The notes: generated from the letters alone by a model not told the origin. DNA of 64,000 bases from Gemmatimonadaceae bacterium (GCA_037721215.1 JBBJNV010000010.1:1-64000), one strand, 5' to 3'. Counted from the first letter of the stretch, positions 1 to 8,818 are shown. Program-made: numbers and translations.

Positions 1-48
1 GGAGGTGGTGGCGGAGGTGGTGGCGGGGGTGGTGGCGGGGGTGATCCC
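1..48. repeat. 12-bp tandem repeat encoding a polyproline linker
   Basis: Four 12-base units follow each other (GGAGGTGGTGGC, the same again, GGGGGTGGTGGC, then a decayed GGGGGTGATCCC). Read on the minus strand in the frame of the lipoprotein gene, each unit encodes proline codons (CCA/CCG/CCC/CCT). The repeat reaches the window edge, so its full length is unknown. Such proline runs usually act as stiff interdomain or cell-envelope spacers. Confidence 0.8.
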
Positions 49-1229
49 GGCAGGACTGTGTTACTGAAGGATGACCACGCGGCCTGACCGTAGACGTTAT
101 AATAACGGACGCGGCCTTTCACGCTGTCGCCGGCGTTGAGGACGACCAAAGGGGTTTGTGTAGCACCGGGACCAGCGACCAGCTCCGTTTTCTCAGCCAC
201 GAACGAATTCGACCCGCGAGCTTGCACCCAGAACTCCGCCTCGGCTGCCCAGGCCGAGGTGGTGTTGCTCCATCGAAGCTTTGCCTGTCCGTTCGTCGAA
301 CCATCGAGCGTCAGGCCAGCTGGTATGTCCGTCAGCGGGTTCGCGAATGTTTCTCCTTCCGCCGTCAGACTCCCGTCCTCATTCACCAGATAGCGAGGGG
401 AGTCGACCCACGGTTTGTAGCTCCAGTAGGCAGCTCCATTGATTCTCTTGTCGTTGAGAAGGCGGCCCATCGCCTGCTTCATGTGTTCCTGATAAGCCGG
501 CACGGATTCGCTCCACCCGAGAAATCCCCACGCGCCAAGCACCATGTTCGCTCCGTGCGCGACGGACCATGCTGCATACGCGTCTATCCTCGACCACCAG
601 CCATTCATATCTCCGGTAGGAAACGACAACCCGAAATCGTGGAACCGCCATTCATTGACGGGTGGCGCTACCCCGTAACGCTGTACGTACGCATTGTAAA
701 ACTGATCGGCGTAGCTGAGCGAGTGCATTCTCTCCCGACACGCCGCGTCTGCCGGATCCGGGCAACACTTCTCGTTCGGCTCTGCAAAGCCCGCAGGAGA
801 GACCCGCGCCGTTGGATCCGCGCTGCGCACCGCTATCACGAAGTCGTGGTAGACATCCGCGTAGAGGGCGGGGGCGATGCAGTACTGGTCAGGCTCATCG
901 CCGTTGATGTAGAGCCCGCCGGGGTTTGCACTCGCGAAGGACAGAACGTTTTGATGCACCTCGAATGCGGCGTACTGCCGCTCTTGTCGAGTGTCGACCT
1001 CGAATATTTGCGTCTGGATCGGACCCGGCGTGTAGCTCTGCGACCACGCGACGAAAAACTTGTTGAATGGGGCCAGCTTCGCCCCCCGGTTACTGATCGG
1101 CGCAACACGCGGAAGCTCGGGGCCTATGGGCTCGCGGTCCGCGCATCCGGACACCATCACGCATAAGAGTGCTGCGGGGATCATCGCTGATCGAATCCAG
1201 CTCGACCGCAATATCTTCGGGTGATGCAT
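1..1229 (-). CDS. Glycosidase-like lipoprotein with polyproline tail (3' end beyond window)
   Basis: An uninterrupted reading frame starts at ATG 1229 and is still open at base 1, so the C-terminus is missing. The first 30 residues form a lipoprotein signal ending in a lipobox (VSGCAD, Cys at about residue 29). Residues about 50-310 contain stretches such as YINGDEPDQY, NEWRFHDFG, LGAWGFLGW and YWSYKPW, whose spacing of aromatic and acidic residues suggests a TIM-barrel glycoside hydrolase or related exported (beta/alpha)8 protein; the family was not identified with certainty. Residues about 315-395 look like a fibronectin type III or Ig-like module. The last visible codons are a run of prolines encoded by a 12-bp repeat, probably a linker to a further domain. 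Export to the outer membrane or cell surface is inferred. Confidence 0.75.
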   Translation of the reverse strand, partial: MHHPKILRSSWIRSAMIPAALLCVMVSGCADREPIGPELPRVAPISNRGAKLAPFNKFFVAWSQSYTPGPIQTQIFEVDTRQERQYAAFEVHQNVLSFASANPGGLYINGDEPDQYCIAPALYADVYHDFVIAVRSADPTARVSPAGFAEPNEKCCPDPADAACRERMHSLSYADQFYNAYVQRYGVAPPVNEWRFHDFGLSFPTGDMNGWWSRIDAYAAWSVAHGANMVLGAWGFLGWSESVPAYQEHMKQAMGRLLNDKRINGAAYWSYKPWVDSPRYLVNEDGSLTAEGETFANPLTDIPAGLTLDGSTNGQAKLRWSNTTSAWAAEAEFWVQARGSNSFVAEKTELVAGPGATQTPLVVLNAGDSVKGRVRYYNVYGQAAWSSFSNTVLPGSPPPPPPPPPPPPP

Positions 1230-1535
1230 AGCTATCCTTCCATATAAGGCGGCAACCGTCACTGTAGTTGTTACGCGTGAGGCGAGTGCGCGCAACATAA
1301 TACAGGAGTTGGATTGCGCCACGTATTTGTGCGTCTGGTCCGGCGAAACGGCATGGCGAGCCTTTAGCCGACAGTCTTATGGTGACGCTGCGCCGCCGCA
1401 CACGCTGCACTACCCGCTCGAATGCAGTTGACATTTTGTGCGGGCTCCGACGTTGCCAAGATCGTCGACGCGGGCTTGCGGCGGTAACCTTTGTATTGTA
1501 AAGTACTTTGACAGCTGCGTATCCCCAGTCACCTC
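1230..1535. other. Intergenic region with a palindromic candidate operator
   Basis: About 306 bases separate the divergent lipoprotein (minus) and Ser/Thr kinase (plus) genes, so promoters for both should lie here. No small gene was recognised. The one clear structure is the perfect 10-base palindrome AAAGTACTTT at 1500-1509, 26 bases before the kinase start. Around it lies the AT-rich stretch TTTGTATTGTAAAGTACTTTG, which stands out from the GC-rich surroundings and could hold a -10 region or a repressor site. Confidence 0.4.
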
Positions 1536-3464
1536 ATGACGCATCCCTCCAGCGAATTCCTCGAGTTCCAGGCCGCCCTCGCCGGCGAATACTCTCTCCA
1601 GCGCGAGCTCGGCCGCGGGGGGATGGGAATCGTCTACCTCGCGCGCGACGTACAGCTGGATCGGGACGTCGCTATCAAGGTGCTCCCGATACCGCTGGCG
1701 CACACCACTGCATCACGCGAACGATTCCTGCGGGAGGCGCGCACAGCCGCCGGACTATCGCACCCTCACATCGTCCCCATCCATCGCGTCGGGGAAGCGG
1801 GCGGCTTTGTCTTCTTCGTCATGACCTACGTTGAGGGCGAGACTCTGGGGGAGCGACTCCGCACACGCGGTCCGCTCCCGCCGGCCGACGTCACGCGTAT
1901 CCTGCGCGAGGTCGCCTGGGCGCTTGCGTATGCCCACGGACGCGGCATTGTCCATCGAGACATAAAGCCCGACAACATCCTGCTGGAGACCGGCACTGGA
2001 CGCGCGCTGGTCACCGACTTCGGCATTGCCCATGGCGGTGGGGACCCCGGCGCCGTGACCGACGCGGGGACGATCATGGGGACCGCGCACTTCATGAGCC
2101 CGGAGCAGGCCGCGTGCGAATCCGTCGATGGGCGCAGCGACATCTATGCGCTCGGTGTGGTCGGCTATCTCGCCGTGAGCGGACGGCTGCCGTTTGAGGT
2201 ATCGAACCTGCCCGCCCTGCTCGTGCGCCAGGCCACCGACACGCCGGCGAGTGTGCTGCGCGCAGCGCCAGGCCTGCCCCTCGCGCTGGGTGCAGCGATC
2301 GACCGGTGCCTCGCGCGCGAGCCCGACGGCCGCTTCGCCGACGGTGAGGCGCTCGCGGCGGCGCTGGCTCCACCGATGGACCCTCGTCCGGCGATCCCGG
2401 GGACGCTGCGATCCTGGCTCGGCGCACGGAACGCGCTCCTTGTCCCCTACATGGGATGGTCAGGAGGTTTCGGCGTACTCACATTGGGAAACCTCGTCGC
2501 CTGGGTAACGGGCAACCGGCCCGACGGGCCGGCGGACATCGTGCTCCTGGCCGCGGTCGCCTCGCTTCCCCTCCTCCCGATCGTCGGCTTCCACCTCAAT
2601 CAGGCGCGCCGGCAGTTCCGCGCCGGACACACCCTCGCGGACCTCCACTCGGCGTTGAAGATCGCGCGGCGCGAGCGGGCCGAAACCGACGCGCTCGCGC
2701 GTGAGGAAGAGGAAGGTCTCTCCCACCGCGTCCTGCGGCTCGGCACGGTCGCCTCGGCGACCTGGCTCGCCGTCACCTTCGGGCTGGTCGTCCAGGGGAC
2801 GATCCACGAGAACCAAGTCGGCATTGCGTGGGTCCTCGTGCCCATGTCCACCACGATGCTGCTGGGGGCGGTGAGCAACGCGCTCGACGTGCAGTTCATT
2901 CCCGCAGGGATCCGCGCGTGGTGGCAGACGGGGATCCGTGAGCGTCTCTGGAACAGTCGCGCGGGGGAGTGGCTCGCGCGGCGACTCGGCGCCCCCGAGC
3001 GATCGCGCGCGGTGGGTGGCGGCGTATTCCGCCCAACCGAAGCGGCCCTTGGCGTCGCCGCGGCCGATCTGTTCGCGGCCCTGCCGACCGCGTACCGTGA
3101 GCAGCTCGCCGAGGTGCCCGCGACAGTCGCCGTGCTCGAGGCCCGGGCCGCCGAGGCGCGAGCGGAGATGGACGTGCTGGCTGCGCTCGCCCCGTCCGGT
3201 TCGGGCGACGCCGAAGTGCTCGAAACGCGGCGCCATGCAGCCTCGGCGCACCTGGCGGCGAGCGTCGCGGCCCTGGAAAGGATGAGGCTCGATCTCCTGC
3301 GCCTGCATGCCGGCGCAGGAGACCTGGCGCCGATAACGACGCTGATCGACGCGGCGCGACTGCTCGGCGAGGACGTCAGGCGCCTTGCCGAGGCCGAACG
3401 GGAGGTGGACGCGGCAATCGTCTGGCGCGCACTCGGTCCAGGGCGAATCCCGACGCCAACGTGA
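1536..3464 (+). CDS. Membrane-anchored Ser/Thr protein kinase (Hanks type)
   Basis: Residues 19-280 form a complete eukaryotic-like kinase: glycine loop GRGGMGIVY (26-34), VAIK lysine (48), HRDIKPDN with catalytic Asp 142, DFG 161-163, and the MSPEQ activation-segment motif. After the kinase domain come about four hydrophobic segments (two around residues 300-355, two around 400-450), then a basic/Ala-rich cytoplasmic tail with coiled-coil character. Many Gemmatimonadota kinases share this start (EYSLQRELGRGGMG). The PASTA sensor repeats found in PknB-type kinases are absent, so the signal is probably sensed by the membrane part or by partners. The stop overlaps a possible GTG start of the next frame (GTGA), but the better start of the next gene lies further on. 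Substrates are unknown. Confidence 0.93.
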   Translation: MTHPSSEFLEFQAALAGEYSLQRELGRGGMGIVYLARDVQLDRDVAIKVLPIPLAHTTASRERFLREARTAAGLSHPHIVPIHRVGEAGGFVFFVMTYVEGETLGERLRTRGPLPPADVTRILREVAWALAYAHGRGIVHRDIKPDNILLETGTGRALVTDFGIAHGGGDPGAVTDAGTIMGTAHFMSPEQAACESVDGRSDIYALGVVGYLAVSGRLPFEVSNLPALLVRQATDTPASVLRAAPGLPLALGAAIDRCLAREPDGRFADGEALAAALAPPMDPRPAIPGTLRSWLGARNALLVPYMGWSGGFGVLTLGNLVAWVTGNRPDGPADIVLLAAVASLPLLPIVGFHLNQARRQFRAGHTLADLHSALKIARRERAETDALAREEEEGLSHRVLRLGTVASATWLAVTFGLVVQGTIHENQVGIAWVLVPMSTTMLLGAVSNALDVQFIPAGIRAWWQTGIRERLWNSRAGEWLARRLGAPERSRAVGGGVFRPTEAALGVAAADLFAALPTAYREQLAEVPATVAVLEARAAEARAEMDVLAALAPSGSGDAEVLETRRHAASAHLAASVAALERMRLDLLRLHAGAGDLAPITTLIDAARLLGEDVRRLAEAEREVDAAIVWRALGPGRIPTPT

Positions 3465-3589
3465 CCCGCTCGGGGGCAGTTCGGAGCGACCCGCGGCGAG
3501 ACGGTTGTTTAGCACACGTTGCTCTGGGACGCATCGGCGCAGCTGATCGCCCCGGCGCGCCACTCCATGAAGGCGGATCCAGCACGCAG

Positions 3590-4510
3590 ATGGGTTCTTC
3601 GTTGGGAACGCTTGCAGGCAGCGGCGCCGAGGCTGATTTCGTCGACCGGAGTTCCATCGTGCGAAGAATCTGGGGAGATGGAGACATGGTGCTCCTGATC
3701 TTTGCCGGCTCTGCCGCTGAGTTCGCTTTGAACCGTGCGGTCGACTGGCTGTTCTTCACGGGGAAGTTGCCGGGCGATCCGATTGGCCGGCTCTTCTCCA
3801 CAGCCACATACGCTCAGCAGATTGTTTTCGCCGACCTATCGGGCGCCACGCGCACGCTGGATCGAATCCGGGCCGTTCACCAGGCAGTCGAGCACGAGAG
3901 AGGTCGACATATCCCTGACTGGGCTCACCGCGATGTGCTTTACATGCTCATCGATTACTCGGAGAGAGCACATGAAATGCTCGTGGGGCCTTTGAGTCCA
4001 GGCGAGCGGCGCGAGCTCTATGAAGTGTTTTACCGGGTGGGCATTGGCTTGCGCATCCCTGCCCTACCGCGGACGTATGCCAGCTGGAGAGTCGATCGTG
4101 AGCACCACCAGCGCCGCGACCTGCTGTTCAGCAGTGGCACTGAAGCTCTCTACGCTCAGTACCGCAATCAGCTTGGCCCCTGGCGGTATCAACTGCTGCT
4201 GCGGATCCAGGCGATGCTAACCCCTGAGTATGTGCGGGGCCTGCTACGGCTGAACTCTGAAGAGTCGCTGCGCCGGCTGGCTCGATTCTATCCCATGCTG
4301 GTGCGCGCCGGATTGCGCCCGATCATCCAGCGGCTACTCATGCCATCAAAATATCTCCCCGCCTTGCGGCGCCTCTATCACGGTGCGGCAAACCCCTCGA
4401 CGGCGATCACGAACGAGAATACCGTGAGGGCGAAGACATCCGGGATCAGACGGAGTGTCTCGCCGAGTGAGGTTCGCGACACTGTAGTTGCGCTCTTGAT
4501 CAGGACGTAG
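3590..4510 (+). CDS. MpaB/Lcp-family (DUF2236) oxygenase-like protein
   Basis: The frame opens at GTG 3461, but the first 43 residues look like random Arg/Gly-rich translation. ATG 3590 is preferred, as it has an AAGGCGG stretch upstream and lies just before the conserved part. The protein shows the pattern of the ER-bound oxygenase MpaB / rubber oxygenase (latex clearing protein) family: an N-terminal SSIVRRIWGD-type start, a DPIGRLFSTATY segment, RIRAVHQAV, and a helix with WAHRDVLYMLIDYSERA. Members bind b-type heme through histidine and cleave or oxidise hydrophobic substrates. Which His is the ligand here is not proven. The last 40 residues (after LYHGAAN) do not resemble the family. The assignment is from recalled family features, not from a search. 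Confidence 0.7.
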   Translation: MGSSLGTLAGSGAEADFVDRSSIVRRIWGDGDMVLLIFAGSAAEFALNRAVDWLFFTGKLPGDPIGRLFSTATYAQQIVFADLSGATRTLDRIRAVHQAVEHERGRHIPDWAHRDVLYMLIDYSERAHEMLVGPLSPGERRELYEVFYRVGIGLRIPALPRTYASWRVDREHHQRRDLLFSSGTEALYAQYRNQLGPWRYQLLLRIQAMLTPEYVRGLLRLNSEESLRRLARFYPMLVRAGLRPIIQRLLMPSKYLPALRRLYHGAANPSTAITNENTVRAKTSGIRRSVSPSEVRDTVVALLIRT

Positions 4511-4561
4511 TCAATCGCCACATTCGCCGCTGGCACACTCAGCGTGTGCGCGGGAAGCAAG

Positions 4562-4646
4562 GTGTTTAGGGTGTGCAGGGTGTGCAGGGTGTGCAGGGTG
4601 TGCAGGGGTGCAGGGGTGCAGGGGTGCAGGGGTGCAGGGGTGCGGG
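4562..4646. repeat. Compound 9-bp/8-bp minisatellite
   Basis: Five 9-base units follow each other at 4562-4606: one decayed GTGTTTAGG and four perfect GTGTGCAGG. They run directly into five 8-base units GGTGCAGG at 4607-4646, the last one GGTGCGGG. The change from 9 to 8 bases is the loss of one T per unit. The array lies in the 167-base gap between two plus-strand genes, 31 bases before the start of the next one, and is not part of either protein. Confidence 0.9.
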
Positions 4647-4677
4647 TGTCGTTCCTCAAATTACGGGACAGGCTTAG

Positions 4678-5913
4678 GTGACAGTCGGAAACAGAGTCTC
4701 CATTCGTGTCGCCACTCTGGCGGTGATTGCCCTCGCATGCGCGCCAGGTCAAACGCGGCTCGCGAAGATCGAAGCCGCGCCAGCGACGGCTCTCTACGCG
4801 TGGGCGGCTTCGGCTGACACATCACGGCGCGGTGCCTTTCTCGCCGTGTTCGATTTGCGTGGGGGGTCTCCAACCGCCGGCAGGATAGTCGGGGCGGTAT
4901 CGGCGGGTCTGGGCGGGCGTGGAACTCATCACTCCGAGCACCATCTCGGGGACGACGGACTCCTCTTTGCCGATGACTTCGGACTTGGTCGAACGTCGAT
5001 ATTCGATCTCACCAATGCGTTTGCGCCGAGGCTGGGAGCGTCGTTTACGAGTGCGGGACCGTTGGGCTGGCCGCATTCGTACGTGAGGCTTCCTTCGGGA
5101 AACCGGCTCGTCACGTATCAGTTCCAATCCTCGAAATTCAACCTGCCGCCGGGCGGTATTGCGGAGGTCAGGGCGGATGGAACCATTATTCGCTGGGCGA
5201 GTGCAAGGACAGAGGGAGTCGACGACAAGGAACTGACGCCCTACAGTCTCGAGGTCATTCCGTCGCTTGACCGCGTGGTAACGACGACCACCAGCATGAT
5301 CGAGGATACGGGCGTCGGCGTTCAGATCTGGCGGCTTTCGGATTTCAAGCTGCTTCACACGCTTCGCATACCCGGCGGTCCTCCGCACGGGATGATGCAT
5401 GACACGGACACTGCGCAGCGCCACCTCTTTCCCGGCGAGCCGCGGGTGCTGCGTGATGGGAAGACAGTGATGCTCGCGACGTTTACATGTGGACTTTACA
5501 CGGTGACGGGGGTGGATACCGACGCGCCGCGGGTTCAGCCGGTGTACACGTTTCCGGGGAAGGATTGCGCGGTGCCAGTCGTGATTGGCGACTACTGGGT
5601 GCAGACTGTTCCAGAGCTTCACGCAGTTGTGGCGCTGGATGTATCGAATCCCTTTGCGCCGAGGGAGGTGTCGAGGGTTGGGCTGGGGACAGGCAGCAGG
5701 CCGCATTGGCTGGCGAGCGATGCGACGGGGCGCCGGCTTGTCGCCAACGACGGGTCACGGCGGGGGACCGAGCTGTATCTGCTGCGGTTTGATCCTGCAA
5801 CAGGAACGCTTACGCGCGACGCGGCGTTTCCGGTGCTCGATATGGCGCGGGTGAGTGTGCCGGGGATTGGTGAGGTTCAGGGGGTGCCGCATGGGGCGGT
5901 GTTTTCGCGGTGA
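4678..5913 (+). CDS. Beta-propeller lipoprotein, selenium-binding/methanethiol-oxidase-like
   Basis: Starts at GTG 4678. A short signal with lipobox LACAP (Cys at about residue 21) predicts a lipoprotein. The rest is a repeated four-strand pattern typical of a beta-propeller, with His-rich turns THHSEHHLG, WPHSYVRLPSG, GPPHGMMHD and SRPHWLASD. These turns recall the metal-site histidines of the SBP56 (selenium-binding protein/methanethiol oxidase) family, whose copper-dependent members oxidise methanethiol. The similarity is judged by eye and could be only to propellers in general. It lies between the minisatellite and a DUF1304 gene on the same strand. No strong ribosome binding site is seen, so the start is tentative. 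Confidence 0.6.
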   Translation: MTVGNRVSIRVATLAVIALACAPGQTRLAKIEAAPATALYAWAASADTSRRGAFLAVFDLRGGSPTAGRIVGAVSAGLGGRGTHHSEHHLGDDGLLFADDFGLGRTSIFDLTNAFAPRLGASFTSAGPLGWPHSYVRLPSGNRLVTYQFQSSKFNLPPGGIAEVRADGTIIRWASARTEGVDDKELTPYSLEVIPSLDRVVTTTTSMIEDTGVGVQIWRLSDFKLLHTLRIPGGPPHGMMHDTDTAQRHLFPGEPRVLRDGKTVMLATFTCGLYTVTGVDTDAPRVQPVYTFPGKDCAVPVVIGDYWVQTVPELHAVVALDVSNPFAPREVSRVGLGTGSRPHWLASDATGRRLVANDGSRRGTELYLLRFDPATGTLTRDAAFPVLDMARVSVPGIGEVQGVPHGAVFSR

Positions 5914-5975
5914 GTCGCAGGGAGGGCGGTGATGGAACGAAGTGATCAGTAATCCATCAACCGGAGGCGATTGTC

Positions 5976-6332
5976 ATGACGACTGCCGCTAGAATCGCGA
6001 TCGGCGTCGTCGCTGCGCTGCATGTCTATTTTCTTGTGCTGGAGATGTTTCTCTGGACTAAACCGGCCGGCCTCAGGGCGTTTGGGCAGACTCCTGAGCG
6101 AGCGGAAGCGTCGAAGGTGCTTGCGGCGAACCAGGGGCTTTACAACGGGTTTCTGGCTGGGGGCCTGGTGTGGAGTCTTGTCCTGGGAGACGAAGGCAGG
6201 GGCGTCGCGATATTTTTTCTCGCGTGTGTGATCGTCGCGGGCTTATTTGGGGCGGTGACGGCGAGTCGGAAGATACTGTTCGTGCAGGCGATTCCGGGAG
6301 TGATTGCGTTGGTGTTGGTGGTGATGTCGTAG
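5976..6332 (+). CDS. DUF1304 small integral membrane protein
   Basis: A protein of 118 residues with four hydrophobic helices, beginning ARIAIGVVAALHVYFLVLEMFLW and containing the signature NQGLYNGFLAGGL typical of DUF1304 family proteins. The length fits the family (about 115-125 residues). ATG 5976 is preceded by GGAGG at the right distance. The molecular role of DUF1304 is not established; it is an inner-membrane protein. It lies 62 bases after the beta-propeller gene and may share its transcript. Confidence 0.85.
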   Translation: MTTAARIAIGVVAALHVYFLVLEMFLWTKPAGLRAFGQTPERAEASKVLAANQGLYNGFLAGGLVWSLVLGDEGRGVAIFFLACVIVAGLFGAVTASRKILFVQAIPGVIALVLVVMS

Positions 6333-6540
6333 GATGTCAGACGGGTCGCATTTGAATCTACCTCCTTCAGGCGCAATTGCTGCACATGCGCAAACACTGC
6401 CGCGCGCAGTTTCGAATCGAACGACGTATGATTCATGAAGATTCAATGTCGCAGCAAATCATGCACCCGGCGATATGCGAGTAACCGCGAAAGCCTCCTT
6501 CGCGAAAACCAACAATTTTGTACTTCGCTATTGCGACAAA

Positions 6541-7116
6541 ATGCTCACGACTTCCATGACTCCTGCCGCGAAATCCCGCCCGCACGATCACTGCTACCTC
6601 GTCCCCGGCACCCGCCTCATTGCAGGCCACTACCCCGGCAGCTTCGACCCCGACGAAGGCCGAACCAAACTCAAATCCCTCCTAGACTTCGGCGTCGACC
6701 ACTTCATCGACGTCACATCCCCCGACGACCGCTTGACGCCCTACGAGGAAATGCTCCGCGAGGAAGCAGGTGCACGCGGAATCGAATATCGCGCGTTCCC
6801 GATCCCCGATATGGGAATCACCGATCCCAACACCATGAACCAAATCCTCGACGATCTCGATGCCGCCGCCGAGTCAGGCCACACCACCTACATCCATTGC
6901 TGGGGAGGTGTCGGCCGCACCGGTACTGTCGTCGGCTGCTATCTCGTGAGGCACGGTCGCACCGGTGACGATGCCCTCGACGAAGTGAACCGACTCTTCA
7001 GAACGACGAAGCAGTCGAGTCGTTTCCCCGAGGGGTCGCCTCAGATGCATGCGCAGCGTGAGTTCGTCCGGGACTGGGCGCGTTATGATGATGCGTCCAG
7101 ACAGACCGAGCAATAA
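6541..7116 (+). CDS. Dual-specificity/tyrosine phosphatase family protein
   Basis: The catalytic loop HCWGGVGRTG (C-x5-R) marks a cysteine-based protein or phosphoinositide phosphatase of the PTP/DSP superfamily. Upstream, an aspartate-containing loop IPDMGITDPN is placed like the general-acid loop. The frame is open from 6475, but the conserved region starts with YLVPGTRLIAGHYPGS; ATG 6541 or ATG 6556 are the better starts, though neither has a strong ribosome binding site. The protein is short (about 190 residues), soluble and without a signal peptide. Similar bacterial proteins carry a PGxFxxGxYPG start. With two Ser/Thr kinases in the window it may belong to phospho-signalling, but no operon link is visible. 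Confidence 0.8.
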   Translation: MLTTSMTPAAKSRPHDHCYLVPGTRLIAGHYPGSFDPDEGRTKLKSLLDFGVDHFIDVTSPDDRLTPYEEMLREEAGARGIEYRAFPIPDMGITDPNTMNQILDDLDAAAESGHTTYIHCWGGVGRTGTVVGCYLVRHGRTGDDALDEVNRLFRTTKQSSRFPEGSPQMHAQREFVRDWARYDDASRQTEQ

Positions 7117-7275
7117 CGGCGGGCTGAAGCTTTCACCTCTCGCGACGCAATACGGGCGACTCCTCCACAGTTCGCAATCGCCGGCAATTACGCGCTGCCT
7201 GACTGTCAGAGGGCCCCCATATACTTCCAGCCAGAGATCGTATCAGCTGCGGTTCCTCCTCTCTCCCGGAGTGCA

Positions 7276-8331
7276 ATGAGCGTACTCGTCGAAGCCCTTA
7301 CTCTCGTCGTCCCGCGCTTCGCCCTGGATGTCAGTTTTCCCGGCGCAACCGATGGCTTTCTCGAAGCCGTGTCGGACCCGTCAATCGACAAGCGCTTCGT
7401 GTGTGCCGACGATCATCTGGTAAGTGTCAGCTTCATGAGCCCTGAAACCCTTGAACCGGTTGCACGGCAATTGGTGGAGCTCGGACTCGTCGAGATGGAA
7501 GACAATGGGTTTCGCGAGTTCGCGCTGGTGGATCAGCACTTCGGTCCGACGATGCCCTGCGAGTGGCTGGTGTGGAAGCGGCACGATGAAGGATACACGA
7601 CGGCCTGGATCGCAACCGCCGAGCCGGGTGTGCTGGCGAAGCCGGATGGCTGGACGCCGGAACAATCACGACAGTTGTCGCGGAGCAACGTAAGAGACGA
7701 ACCGGGCTGGGGGATCAGGCTCGCGGAGGAGAACGGAATTGAAACCTGGCTCGACTTCAGGACAGGAAAAATCAACGTTGGTCTGTCTCAACCCTCGGAG
7801 ACTGCGGTGCGTCCGGTAGGTCCACAGAGTGAACTGGGTGCAGAGAGCTACGACGAACCGGCGCTGGACGAAGCAGGCCACGATTTGCTTCAAGTGGTGC
7901 ATCAGGCGCTCGAAGAATACAGCTGGCGGTACGATACCGTGAACGACAATACCGCCGTCGTCTTCCGGGTCGCGGGCGCACACATACCACATGATTTTTT
8001 CATCTCGATCGACGAAGAGCTGAAGACTGTCGTCTGCTATCTCAACACCACGTATCGCGTCCCGGAGTCCATCCGTCCGGCAGTGTGCGAGCTGCTTACC
8101 CGGGCGAACTATGGGCTCCGTGTGGGGAACTTCGAGATGGACATGGCCGACGGGGAGCTGCGTTACAAGGCAAGTATCGGCGTCGAAGGCGGAACGCTCG
8201 TGCCGCGGATGGTGCACCTGCTTATCGCCTCGGCCAGCGGCGTTTTCGATATCTATTATCCGGCGGTGATGAAGGTGGTGTACGGGAATCAGACACCTGA
8301 GGAGGCGATACGCGAAGTTGAAGGCGCTTAG
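7276..8331 (+). CDS. Two-part protein with C-terminal YbjN domain
   Basis: ATG 7276 has a GGAG box at good distance. The N-terminal half (residues 1-180) is of unknown family, rich in acidic and aromatic residues, and lacks membrane segments. The C-terminal half (about 205-348) fits the YbjN fold: LLQVVHQALEEYSWRYD, a central beta sheet FFISIDEELKTVVCYLN, VCELLTRANYGLRVGNFEMD and the ending VYYPAVMKVVYG-like helix. YbjN domains resemble type III secretion chaperones and are linked to stress and motility in enterobacteria; their biochemical role is not settled. The fusion to an extra N-terminal half is unusual for the family. Confidence 0.7.
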   Translation: MSVLVEALTLVVPRFALDVSFPGATDGFLEAVSDPSIDKRFVCADDHLVSVSFMSPETLEPVARQLVELGLVEMEDNGFREFALVDQHFGPTMPCEWLVWKRHDEGYTTAWIATAEPGVLAKPDGWTPEQSRQLSRSNVRDEPGWGIRLAEENGIETWLDFRTGKINVGLSQPSETAVRPVGPQSELGAESYDEPALDEAGHDLLQVVHQALEEYSWRYDTVNDNTAVVFRVAGAHIPHDFFISIDEELKTVVCYLNTTYRVPESIRPAVCELLTRANYGLRVGNFEMDMADGELRYKASIGVEGGTLVPRMVHLLIASASGVFDIYYPAVMKVVYGNQTPEEAIREVEGA

Positions 8332-8455
8332 CTGTATCGCTCGATCACGTATTCAGACTGATATGAACCTCACACTCGCTCTCTGCGATTCTCGGAGTTC
8401 GATCTTGATGATATGGCCGGAACAGTCAGCGCGGATGCTGGGCCTGCTCTCGAAG

Positions 8456-8788
8456 CTAGCCCGCTGCTGCGTGCTCCAACGCCCGCTCTACCCACTTGTT
8501 GATACTTTCTCCCTCGCGGTCAGCAGCTACGGCGATCTCTCTGTGCAGGGATGGATTGAGTCGCACCACAAACTTCCCCGAATAGGGACGTCGTGGCTCG
8601 ACACCTCGTTTTTTGCACACTTTGAGGTAGAACTTTACCGATTCCTCAAATTCCTTCTGGAGCTCTTTTACGGTAGCCCCCTCAAAGGAGATCACGTCTG
8701 CCAGATTTCCAACTCGACCGTGAAGAACCCCGCGCGCCTCATCCAACATTATACGAGCGACGTAATCACCGAATATCATCGTAGCCAT
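8456..8788 (-). CDS. hicB: HicB-family antitoxin (COG4226 type)
   Basis: The protein has the full architecture of the long HicB antitoxin: an N-terminal RNase-H-like half with YVARIMLDEARGVLHGRV and DVISFEGATV, then FVVRLNPSLHREIAVAADREG and a C-terminal ribbon-helix-helix DNA-binding segment (SINKWVERALE). Length (110 residues) matches the family. A clear AAGGAG precedes ATG 8788. In the family the antitoxin neutralises the HicA mRNA interferase and represses its own operon. Here the upstream partner exists only as a broken remnant, so this appears to be an orphan antitoxin. A plus-strand frame covering the same bases is a shadow. Confidence 0.92.
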   Translation of the reverse strand: MATMIFGDYVARIMLDEARGVLHGRVGNLADVISFEGATVKELQKEFEESVKFYLKVCKKRGVEPRRPYSGKFVVRLNPSLHREIAVAADREGESINKWVERALEHAAAG

Positions 8789-8818
8789 TTGGTGCTCCTT
8801 CCTGGATAAGGTTCACGA

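Noticed and set aside
156-1166. Long plus-strand frame of 336 codons
   Set aside because: It lies opposite the minus-strand lipoprotein gene, which has a signal peptide, lipobox and coherent domain sequence; the plus frame is Arg/Val-rich without any motif.
2460-3563. Minus-strand frame of 367 codons
   Set aside because: Antisense shadow of the Ser/Thr kinase gene; composition dominated by Arg, Gly and Pro typical of reverse-frame reading in high-GC DNA.
4562-4646. CRISPR-like array
   Set aside because: Units are 8-9 bases and directly adjacent with no spacers, so this is a minisatellite.
8318-8809. Plus-strand frame of 163 codons over hicB
   Set aside because: The minus strand encodes a complete HicB protein with good ribosome binding site; the plus frame shows no family features.
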